Below, piece after piece: positions 1-5,043 of a stretch of 5,874 bases of DNA; position 1 is the first letter of the stretch, and every line of letters starts with the position of its first letter. The notes below the pieces were generated by a model that did no database searches, was not told the DNA's origin, and saw only the letters and a program-made list of their open reading frames with translations. This stretch comes from Candidatus Nealsoniibacteriota bacterium. Lineage in GTDB: Bacteria; Patescibacteriota; Minisyncoccia; Minisyncoccales; MHMH01. The position numbers were made by a program, and so were the translations under genes. The stretch lies in assembly GCA_016181985.1 (NCBI GenBank), contig JACOYG010000004.1:1-5874 (forward strand), given 5' to 3'.

Positions 1-393
1 GTTCTTGTCGTGTTTGAGCAAATACTTAACGTCATCAAGATTTATCGCTCCATCCTTGTCGATATCCGGCACTTCTGTAATTTCAATTTTGAAAGGTTGC
101 TTGCCTTTTGATCCAGCCACTTCAAATAATGGTAATTGCCCTCCAACAATCGGTGAACCACTGTAGCTTGTAGTGATGAGCTTCTTCAGCCCGAGAGCGT
201 TGAAATTAGATGCAAAGTATTTGAAAAAGTTACTCTCGTACGGATCATCGCAATTACAATAAACTACTTTATCACGAAATGCTTTTTTATAGTATTTCAT
301 CTCGTTTTCTATATCAACGAGCTGGGTATAAAACTCATCCTTTTTAGCGGAGTTTGCTTTGCGTAAGTCTTTATTTGAAGATTTTGTTCCCAT
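1..393 (-). CDS. EcoRI-family adenine-specific DNA methyltransferase, N-terminal part (3' end cut by window edge)
   Basis: An open frame runs from ATG at 391-393 to base 1 without a stop, giving 131 visible residues. The protein is recognisable as an EcoRI-type N6-adenine DNA methyltransferase, which transfers a methyl group from S-adenosylmethionine to adenine in DNA. The family-like segments are KKDEFYTQLVDIENEM (residues 17-32), DKVVYCNCDDPYESNFF (41-57) and LGLKKLITTSY (68-78). The catalytic NPPF-type motif of this family should lie beyond the window and is not seen. Residues 110-121 (D-I-D-K-D-G-A-I-N-L-D-D) have the spacing of an EF-hand or dockerin calcium loop. No Shine-Dalgarno is convincing: AGG occurs about 12 bases before the ATG in an A-rich leader. 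A 76-base repeat carrying a promoter-like sequence lies directly upstream. No restriction endonuclease partner is visible here; one could lie to the left, or this may be an orphan methylase. The family call comes from memory of the motifs. Confidence 0.82.
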   Translation of the reverse strand, partial: MGTKSSNKDLRKANSAKKDEFYTQLVDIENEMKYYKKAFRDKVVYCNCDDPYESNFFKYFASNFNALGLKKLITTSYSGSPIVGGQLPLFEVAGSKGKQPFKIEITEVPDIDKDGAINLDDVKYLLKHDKN

Positions 394-415
394 ATTTTTA
401 TTTCGCCTAATTTCC

Positions 416-491
416 TTTATTTTGCCATTTTGGAGGGGTTTTGTCTAACCAAAATATCCGTTCCGTGCCATGGCTTCAATTAGGAGAGAGG
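416..491 (-). repeat. 76-bp direct repeat, copy 1 (upstream of the methyltransferase gene)
   Basis: Bases 416-491 match 735-810 at an exact offset of 319 bases, with no gaps and four mismatches (439/758, 465/784, 482/801, 489/808). The similarity stops sharply at both ends. This copy begins 23 bases upstream of the methyltransferase ATG (391-393). It contains an 8-base palindrome GCCATGGC (467-474) and an inverted repeat ATTTTGG/CCAAAAT (427-433 and 449-455, 15-base loop). The strand is given as that of the gene it precedes. Confidence 0.95.
451..479 (-). promoter_or_regulatory. Putative sigma-70-type promoter in repeat copy 1
   Basis: On the minus strand TTGAAG (474-479) is followed after exactly 17 bases by TATTTT (451-456). 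Each box matches 4 of 6 consensus bases. Transcription would start near 444, about 50 bases before the methyltransferase ATG. Both boxes are identical in the other repeat copy, and all four differences between the copies fall outside them. The palindrome GCCATGGC lies in the spacer, and the ATTTTGG/CCAAAAT inverted repeat overlaps the -10 box; either could be an operator. The boxes are seen; the function is inferred. Confidence 0.45.
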
Positions 492-533
492 ATTTAGATT
501 CACTGCCTCTTATGGGAGTCCGACTCTAATAAT

Positions 534-731
534 TTATTTGAACCACTCGCCGCCGACGATGGCGCCGTCCTCTTTGGCTTTTTTGAAGGCCTCTTTTAAT
601 TCTTCTTGCGTCGGCTCCTTTCCTTGTTCTTTAGCCGCTTTCATCGCTTGGCATATCGGGCAATCGTCAAAAAGCTCGTCATCTCCCGACCCGCTGACTA
701 CTTTAAATTTAAAACTATTTTTCTTTTTCAT
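534..731 (-). CDS. Small acidic CPIC-motif protein, function unknown
   Basis: This is a 65-residue frame, ATG at 729-731 and TAA at 534-536. I do not recognise a named family. It has a basic start (MKKKNSFKFK), an acidic stretch (GDDELFDD, 16-23), a single CPIC pair of cysteines (24-27) followed by an Ala/Lys/Glu-rich helix (QAMKAAKEQGKE), a PTQEEL helix cap (40-45), a second Lys/Glu-rich helix, and a C-terminal hydrophobic tail (AIVGGEWF). There is no signal peptide or membrane segment, so it is probably cytoplasmic. Two cysteines are too few for a zinc site in one chain; a dimer or a redox role is possible but unproven. Its non-random composition, ATG start and promoter-bearing repeat 3 bases upstream support a real gene. 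No Shine-Dalgarno is visible in the A-rich leader. It sits between the two copies of the 76-base repeat. Confidence 0.68.
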   Translation of the reverse strand: MKKKNSFKFKVVSGSGDDELFDDCPICQAMKAAKEQGKEPTQEELKEAFKKAKEDGAIVGGEWFK

Positions 732-734
732 GTT

Positions 735-810
735 TTTATTTTGCCATTTTGGAGGGGGTTTGTCTAACCAAAATATCCGTTCCTTGCCATGGCTTCAATT
801 GGGAGAGGGG
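735..810 (-). repeat. 76-bp direct repeat, copy 2 (upstream of the small CPIC protein gene)
   Basis: This is the partner of 416-491, with 72 of 76 bases identical. Its right end (810) is the base immediately after the TAG stop of the glycosyltransferase (811-813), and its left end lies 3 bases from the ATG of the small CPIC gene. It therefore fills the whole intergenic space. It has the same palindrome (786-793) and inverted repeat (746-752 and 768-774) as copy 1. A nine-codon mini-frame, MARNGYFG plus stop (790 to 764), is intact in both copies. Confidence 0.95.
770..798 (-). promoter_or_regulatory. Putative sigma-70-type promoter in repeat copy 2
   Basis: The minus strand reads TTGAAG (793-798), a 17-base spacer, then TATTTT (770-775), exactly as in copy 1. 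A start near 763 would leave a leader of roughly 30 bases before the ATG of the small CPIC protein. The placement directly after the glycosyltransferase stop suggests the two left-hand genes are transcribed separately from the glycan cluster. This is an inference from box spacing and conservation. Confidence 0.45.
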
Positions 811-1941
811 CTATAAATTGAAGAATTCGAAGATTTTTTTACGGCGGCGGAGCCAAGTGTAATTCTCGGCGACGTCAACGTATGCTTTTTTTGAAATTTT
901 TTCAGAAAGCTTGGAATTTTTTAAAATATCTTCAACGCCTTTAGCCAAAGCTGTCGGATTGTCGGGTTCAACCAAAACGGCATTTTCTTCATTAAGAACT
1001 TCGCGAATGGAAGGCAAGTCAGAAGCGACGATCGGCTTTTCAGCGGCCATATATTCAAACATTTTCAAAGGCGAGGTCCAATATTTTGAAATATCCTCTT
1101 TGCCGGAATTCGGCAAAATCAAGACATCGGCGGCTTTTAACCAAAAAGGAATCTCCGAGTGCGAACGATGTCCAATAACATGTATCCGGTATCTGGTAGC
1201 TAGTATCTGGTAGCTCTTAATATCTTCTTCGGTGCCGCCGACGAAATATACTTCAATATTTTCCGGCAAATATCGCGAGGCCTCGGCTAAAACATCGACT
1301 CCCTTCCACTGATATAAATGGCCCGTGTATAAAACTATTTTTTTATCCTGCGGCAGGCCCAATTTTTTGCGCGCTTCTTGCATTGAAATGTGAATATCAA
1401 ACATTTCAATATCCACACCATCTGGAGCCGCTAAAATTTTATCCGTGGATATGCCGCGCTCTGCAAACAGCTCTTTAAGCTTTTGCGTGATGACTACCAA
1501 TCCTTTCAAGCTTTTCAAAAATGGCAGATAAAAGATAAAATTTTTGGGAAAGGTATGGGCCTCAAAGATAATATTTTTTCTGAAAAAAGCGAAGGGAAGA
1601 AAAAACTTATCTCGAATATAAATGATATCCGGCCGCTTAAAAAGCAGATACCAAAAAAGGAAAAAGGAAAAAGTGACGCTCTCTGTCCATAGCCCCAAAT
1701 ACCCGATGTATTTATCTAAGGGAATCAAATCCAGGCAGGGAAGCTTTTTTATTTTAAAATTAGAGTTAATTCCGTAATATTTAAAAGGATTTTCTTTAAT
1801 CTTGTTGAACCTGCGAGGAATTACCAATTCCACTTCAACCTTTTCTGTGGGATTGGCAAGAACCTCGCACATTTTCATAATGTGGATGCCGTGAGCTTTT
1901 TCGGTGGGAATACGAGCGTTAGATATATAAATTAATCTCAT
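811..1941 (-). CDS. GT4-family glycosyltransferase
   Basis: The protein has 376 residues from ATG at 1939-1941, a normal length for a GT-B-fold, GT4-family retaining glycosyltransferase that moves a sugar from a nucleotide donor to a lipid- or glycan-linked acceptor at the cytoplasmic membrane face. An N-terminal acceptor domain starts MRLIYISNARIPTEKAHGI. The C-terminal donor domain shows APDGVDIEMF, VLYTGHLYQWKGVDVL, HSEIPFWLKAADVLILPNS and then SPLKMFEYMAAEKPIVASD, the region of the donor-binding E-x7-E motif. A hydrophobic Phe/Leu-rich stretch near residues 84-100 may touch the membrane. A longer frame starts at 1971, but its ten extra residues (MGISRSISKK) come from an inverted-repeat arm and precede the natural family-like N-terminus, so I chose 1941. 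Purines (AAGAAG) directly precede that ATG. Donor and acceptor are unknown; the context suggests a FucNAc-containing or sulfated surface glycan. A 14-base tandem repeat lies at 1188-1215. Confidence 0.9.
   Translation of the reverse strand: MRLIYISNARIPTEKAHGIHIMKMCEVLANPTEKVEVELVIPRRFNKIKENPFKYYGINSNFKIKKLPCLDLIPLDKYIGYLGLWTESVTFSFFLFWYLLFKRPDIIYIRDKFFLPFAFFRKNIIFEAHTFPKNFIFYLPFLKSLKGLVVITQKLKELFAERGISTDKILAAPDGVDIEMFDIHISMQEARKKLGLPQDKKIVLYTGHLYQWKGVDVLAEASRYLPENIEVYFVGGTEEDIKSYQILATRYRIHVIGHRSHSEIPFWLKAADVLILPNSGKEDISKYWTSPLKMFEYMAAEKPIVASDLPSIREVLNEENAVLVEPDNPTALAKGVEDILKNSKLSEKISKKAYVDVAENYTWLRRRKKIFEFFNL
1182..1215. repeat. 14-bp micro-tandem repeat inside the glycosyltransferase gene
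   Basis: Bases 1188-1201 (GGTATCTGGTAGCT) and 1202-1215 (AGTATCTGGTAGCT) differ at one base. A shorter degenerate unit, GTATCCG, adjoins at 1182-1188. The repeat encodes the SYQILATRYRI segment between the VGGTEEDIK and HVIGHRSHSEIP parts of the donor domain. The unit is not a multiple of three, so the copies are read in different frames. Confidence 0.85.
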
Positions 1942-1949
1942 CTTCTTGG

Positions 1950-2058
1950 AAATAGAGCGTGATATGCCCATGAACGAAGGGGTTAGGGTGTGGCGAGTCC
2001 GAGCGAAGCGAGAGACGAGTAGGGAGTACGGAGTGAATAGGCATATTACGCTCTATTT
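1950..2058. repeat. Inverted-repeat-flanked GAGT-rich element in the intergenic gap
   Basis: The left arm 1950-1968 and right arm 2040-2058 are reverse complements over 19 bases with one mismatch (1961/2047). The 71-base core is strongly purine-biased on the plus strand and made of recurring GAG/GAGT words (such as GCGAGTCC, GAGCGAAGCGAGAG and GGAGT). The arms sit 5 bases after the sulfotransferase stop and 8 bases before the glycosyltransferase ATG, so the element fills almost all of the 122-base gap. It could be a non-autonomous MITE-like insertion, a dispersed intergenic repeat, or a long-range hairpin in the transcript. It has no coding capacity, and I saw no target-site duplication or T-tract next to the arms. 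Confidence 0.8.
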
Positions 2059-2063
2059 AGGTT

Positions 2064-2843
2064 TTAAATATAGCCGTATTTTTTAAGCATTTCTCTTTGG
2101 ATATCTTCGACTTGGCGTATTTTATCGGCGTTGGCTTCCCGCAGCCATTGCGAATTTTTTGACGTCAAAGTTTCCGGAAACCTGTTTGCCGGGAACCTTG
2201 CCGCATCCAAACCGGCGAAATCCAAAATCTTTTTTAAATGCCCCCTGACATCCTCGCAAAAGTCCTCGTACCTCAACTCAAAAAAATCCAAACCTTCCCT
2301 TTCCCGGTTTATCTCCTCAACCGCCGTCTTCCACTCTTCGGCTTTCCGCAGGTACTTGATACGGCTCAAAGACATAGCCCGGCCGTCCCTGACGATATGG
2401 ATAAACTTTGCCTGCGGGAAAGCTTTCCTTAAAATGGGGAGATAAGAATGAAAACGGATTGATTTTAAGAGAATGCGATCTTTATGCCAATTGGCGCATT
2501 CTGAATTCAAAATTCTTTTGAGGTGATCGGCTGTTTCGTCCGGAGAAACGTCCTCCTCCCTGGGCAAGACATAATCCCAGATCTGTCCCGCCTCTCCCGG
2601 GCGAGGGATAATCTTGGTTCTTCCTTCTTTTTTTAACCAATTGTGCTTGAAAAATAAACGCAGTATTCGGTTAAAATACTTATAAAAAGGCAATTTTAAA
2701 CGGCCGGGAATTTCTCCGCCGCGGCAAGAATATTGCGAGAACCATGCAAAATCAGGATGCAGGGCCAGCATCTTGTAAAGAATCGAAGTTCCCGAATGAC
2801 CCGTTCCGATAATAAAAACCGGTTTTATGTTTTTGAACTCCAA
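2064..2843 (-). CDS. PAPS-dependent sulfotransferase family protein
   Basis: The protein has 259 residues, typical for a single-domain sulfotransferase that moves sulfate from 3'-phosphoadenosine-5'-phosphosulfate (PAPS) to a hydroxyl group, here probably on a sugar. The 5'-phosphosulfate-binding loop is FIIGTGHSGTSILYKML (residues 10-26). The 3'-phosphate-binding segment is KFIHIVRDGRAMSLSR (146-161), with Arg152 and Ser158/Ser160 as likely contacts. RYEDF (191-195) is the usual downstream motif. There is no membrane segment or signal peptide, so it should act in the cytoplasm. The only reasonable start is TTG at 2841-2843, since no in-frame ATG precedes the P-loop-like motif. It overlaps the preceding epimerase gene by 19 bases, implying translational coupling. 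AAGG lies only 3 bases before the TTG, closer than usual. The acceptor cannot be named; the neighbouring UDP-L-FucNAc genes suggest a surface glycan. Confidence 0.85.
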   Translation of the reverse strand: MEFKNIKPVFIIGTGHSGTSILYKMLALHPDFAWFSQYSCRGGEIPGRLKLPFYKYFNRILRLFFKHNWLKKEGRTKIIPRPGEAGQIWDYVLPREEDVSPDETADHLKRILNSECANWHKDRILLKSIRFHSYLPILRKAFPQAKFIHIVRDGRAMSLSRIKYLRKAEEWKTAVEEINREREGLDFFELRYEDFCEDVRGHLKKILDFAGLDAARFPANRFPETLTSKNSQWLREANADKIRQVEDIQREMLKKYGYI

Positions 2844-3979
2844 AGCCCTTGTCTTTTTTGAATAATTTTTGTTAAGCCGGCGATATGGCGCAAAACCTTG
2901 CTTGAAACATTAACAGGCAGATAATCTCTCGGCACATCGAATTTTTCTCCCGAAGAAAATTGTTTCGTAACTATATTTATTGATTGCAGAATAATATCCT
3001 TATCCAATCCGGACAAAATTGCCGCTCCCTCGTCATAGGCTTCGGGCCGCTCCGAGCTGTTCCTCACTTGAACCGCCGGAAATTTCAAAATTGAAGATTC
3101 CTCCAGAATAGTTCCCGAATCGGATAAAACGCAGAAAGCGTTTTTTTGCAAAAAAACGTAATCGAAATAACCCAATGGCTTATGGAAATTAACCAGCTTA
3201 TTGGTTTTAATATTGTATTTTTGGAGCAATTTTTGGGTCCTCGGATGAGTGCTGACGAATACGGGAAATTTATAGATTGCGGCCACCGCATTCAAGCTGT
3301 CAGTTAATTTCAGCAGCGATTCCTTGTTTTCAATATTCTCTTCCCTGTGAATGCTGGCGACAAAATAACGATTTTTAGACAACCTCAAATTGCTTAAAAT
3401 TTTTGATTGTTCTATGTCTTTTTTATAATAAGCTAAAACTTCGGCCAAAGGAGAACCGGTAACGAAAATGGTTCCGGGATGAATCCCCTCTTTTATCAAA
3501 TAAAGCCGGGCGTTTTCCGAATAAGGCAAATTGATATCGCTGACATGATCGACGATCTTTCTGTTTATTTCTTCAGGCACATTTTCATCAAAACAGCGGT
3601 TGCCGGCTTCCATATGAAAAATGGGGATCTTCATTCTTTTGGCGATAATGGCCGACAGCGCGCTGTTGGTGTCTCCCAAAATAAGCAAAGCGTCGGGCAT
3701 TTCCTTAGCAAAAACCTCCTCGCTTTTTGAGATGATATTGGCTATTTGTCCGCCCAAAGTTTCTGATTTTACTCCCAGAAAATAGTCCGGCTTTCTGATG
3801 CCCAAATCCTTAAAAAATATCTCGTTCATTTCGTAATCGTAGCTCTGGCCGGTATGAACCATAATCAAATTTAAATACTGGTCCAGTTTGGCGAAAACTC
3901 GGGACAATCTGATAATTTCCGGCCTTGTGCCGAAAATTATCATCACTTTTAATTTTTTTGCATCAGACTTCTTCTGCAT
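2825..3979 (-). CDS. fnlC: UDP-N-acetylglucosamine 2-epimerase-fold enzyme, UDP-L-FucNAc branch (FnlC/WbjD/CapG type)
   Basis: This enzyme inverts C2 of a UDP-N-acetyl-hexosamine. In the CapG/WbjD/FnlC branch it carries out the final step giving UDP-N-acetyl-L-fucosamine. Motifs, numbered from the upstream ATG at 4012, are FGTRPEII (27-34), HTGQ (53-56), GDTNS (113-117), HMEAGNRCFDENVPEE (133-148), SIHREEN (220-226), STHPRT (254-259), SDSGTILEE (297-305) and RNSSERPEA (317-325). MEAGNRCFD rather than the VEAGLRS of ordinary WecB is what points to the FnlC branch. I prefer ATG 3977-3979 (384 residues): it leaves the family-like MQKKSDAKKLKVMIIFGTRPE start and a 17-base overlap with the cupin gene, like the other overlaps here. 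The start at 4012 would add 11 residues and overlap by 50 bases. Neither start has a clear Shine-Dalgarno. All expected motifs are present. Confidence 0.9.
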   Translation of the reverse strand: MQKKSDAKKLKVMIIFGTRPEIIRLSRVFAKLDQYLNLIMVHTGQSYDYEMNEIFFKDLGIRKPDYFLGVKSETLGGQIANIISKSEEVFAKEMPDALLILGDTNSALSAIIAKRMKIPIFHMEAGNRCFDENVPEEINRKIVDHVSDINLPYSENARLYLIKEGIHPGTIFVTGSPLAEVLAYYKKDIEQSKILSNLRLSKNRYFVASIHREENIENKESLLKLTDSLNAVAAIYKFPVFVSTHPRTQKLLQKYNIKTNKLVNFHKPLGYFDYVFLQKNAFCVLSDSGTILEESSILKFPAVQVRNSSERPEAYDEGAAILSGLDKDIILQSINIVTKQFSSGEKFDVPRDYLPVNVSSKVLRHIAGLTKIIQKRQGLWSSKT

Positions 3980-4328
3980 AGGTGTCGGGATTATTTGGGT
4001 CAAAAATTTCATTGGCCCAGATTAATAATTTTAATTCTTCTTTGCCGATATTTTTAATGCTGTGCGTCCAGCCGACAGGCATATCGAAAACTTGCGGCTT
4101 ATCGCCGGAAACCCGGCATTCTTTTATCTCGTTATTTTCCCTGTTTCTCATGCGGATCAATGCCTCTCCTTCAATAACGCAAATAGTTTCTTTTTTCCTC
4201 TTATGGTAATGATTGCCCCTGATGGCTCCGGGCTTGGAAGTGGCATAGCTTGCCTGGCCGCATCCCGGAATTTTAAACACTTCCAAATAATTTCCCCTTT
4301 CATCGCTTTTAATTTCTAAAACTTTCAT
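3963..4328 (-). CDS. Cupin-fold sugar epimerase, stand-alone counterpart of the CapF/WbjC C-terminal domain
   Basis: This is a 121-residue single-domain cupin. The metal-binding motif is GNHYHKRKKE followed by a Gly six residues on (His40, His42, Glu47, Gly54), with His89 in PVGWTHSI as the likely fourth ligand. The sequence tracks the C-terminal domain of the bifunctional CapF enzyme almost segment for segment: DERGNYLEVFK near the start, SKPGAIRGNHYH, SGDKPQVFDMPVGWTHSI, then the end ANEIFDPNNPDTYAEEV. In CapF this zinc-dependent domain epimerises C3 of the 4-keto sugar before the SDR domain reduces it. Here it is a separate gene whose ATG (4326-4328) lies inside the end of the SDR gene, a 20-base overlap in another frame with no visible Shine-Dalgarno. 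Expression therefore probably depends on coupling to the upstream gene. Function by homology is strong; the separation from the SDR is the unusual point. Confidence 0.88.
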   Translation of the reverse strand: MKVLEIKSDERGNYLEVFKIPGCGQASYATSKPGAIRGNHYHKRKKETICVIEGEALIRMRNRENNEIKECRVSGDKPQVFDMPVGWTHSIKNIGKEELKLLIWANEIFDPNNPDTYAEEV

Positions 4329-5043
4329 AGGTATTGTATAAATCTTTTTGGAATTTTGATTTTAATTTTTCCGGTCCGCTGATGTTTGGAAAATATTTTA
4401 TAAAATCCGCCAATTTTTTTACCGTAATCGTGTTATTCGTTGAAACTCTTTTAAAATAGAATGTTCTTTTTTCCGCAGAAAATATTTCCTTGAGAATAAG
4501 CCCGACCGCGTCTTTTACGTAAATGAGATTGATCTTTCTGCCGGGATCGTTGATTTTCAGCTCTTCTTTATTGGCAACCTGATGGCAAAAAGTGGCGACA
4601 ACCGAATTGTAAAATGGCCGGCAGCCTTCTCCGAAAACATTGGTTAATCTGAAAATGCTGACGGAACGGCCGAACTTTGCGGAAAAATCGCGGAACATGA
4701 TCTCTGCCAACCTCTTACTCAAACCGTAAACGGTTTCCGACTCTGACTGCGCGGAAGACAAGAAAATCAGCTTTGTCTTTTTCTTCAACTCCCTTAAAGC
4801 CGAGGCCAGATTATATGCGGCAACAACGCTTCCCGCTATTATTTCTGAATCCCCGCCCCGATTGACTGCCGCCGCATGAACTATCAAATCCTTGCCTGAA
4901 ACGAATCTTTTAACGGAATCATAATTTAAAATGTCGCGCTTCGGCAAATCGAAACAGGATATTTTCAAATTTTTTCTGCCTTTTAACGCCGCAACCAAAT
5001 GTTTCCCGATAAAACCGGAGGAGCCTGTTATGCCGATTTCCAT
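4309..5043 (-). CDS. SDR-family NAD(P)-dependent sugar reductase, stand-alone counterpart of the CapF/WbjC N-terminal domain
   Basis: This is a 244-residue extended-SDR protein. A Rossmann start MEIGITGSSGFIGKHL holds the GxxGxxG dinucleotide motif (Gly7, Gly10, Gly13). LSSAQS (95-100) and YGLSK (106-110) give the Ser and Tyr-x3-Lys catalytic residues. NVFGEGCRPFYNSVVATF (135-152), then INDPGRKINLIYVKDAV (164-180) and FQKDLYNTY (231-239) closely resemble CapF/WbjC rather than general epimerases. The expected reaction is NAD(P)H-dependent reduction of the 4-keto intermediate on the way to UDP-L-FucNAc. CapF is normally about 370 residues with a C-terminal cupin; here the frame ends at TAA 4309-4311, just after the SDR domain, and the cupin is a separate overlapping gene. 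The ATG overlaps the end of the upstream chimeric frame by 16 bases, and a purine-rich AAGAAGAG about 8 bases before it may serve as ribosome binding site. Confidence 0.88.
   Translation of the reverse strand: MEIGITGSSGFIGKHLVAALKGRKNLKISCFDLPKRDILNYDSVKRFVSGKDLIVHAAAVNRGGDSEIIAGSVVAAYNLASALRELKKKTKLIFLSSAQSESETVYGLSKRLAEIMFRDFSAKFGRSVSIFRLTNVFGEGCRPFYNSVVATFCHQVANKEELKINDPGRKINLIYVKDAVGLILKEIFSAEKRTFYFKRVSTNNTITVKKLADFIKYFPNISGPEKLKSKFQKDLYNTYESFRN

Noticed and set aside
443..449. GTCTAAC / GTTAGAC heptamer in both repeat copies, matching the integron attC core consensus, with small genes between repeats like gene cassettes
   Set aside because: attC needs a second, inverted core site and a long imperfect palindrome between them. 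No partner heptamer lies at the other end of either copy and no integrase is present.
500..533. GAGTCGGACTC near-palindrome after the small gene as a rho-independent terminator
   Set aside because: The usable stem is only about 4 bp with a 3-base loop and no T-tract follows it on the minus strand.
394..533. Possible tRNA-like sequence in the intergenic gap, suggested by short complementary words (AGAGG/CCTCT)
   Set aside because: There is no T-loop (GTTCGA-type) sequence, no 7-bp acceptor stem and no anticodon arm.
538..816. Plus-strand 92-codon frame across the small gene and repeat copy 2
   Set aside because: It is antisense to the better-supported CPIC gene and reads through the repeat. 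Its protein composition shows no family resemblance.
1942..1971. Upstream ATG at 1971 as start of the glycosyltransferase
   Set aside because: The ten extra residues are encoded by the inverted-repeat arm and precede the natural MRLIYISNARIP start.
2131..2445. Plus-strand frames opposite the sulfotransferase, epimerase and cupin genes
   Set aside because: They are antisense shadows of well-supported genes and show no recognisable motifs.
4300..4345. Programmed frameshift joining the SDR and cupin frames
   Set aside because: The cupin frame is +1 relative to the SDR frame. The only homopolymer run (in CAAAAAG) would favour -1 slippage, and a join would give a linker about 10 residues too short compared with CapF.
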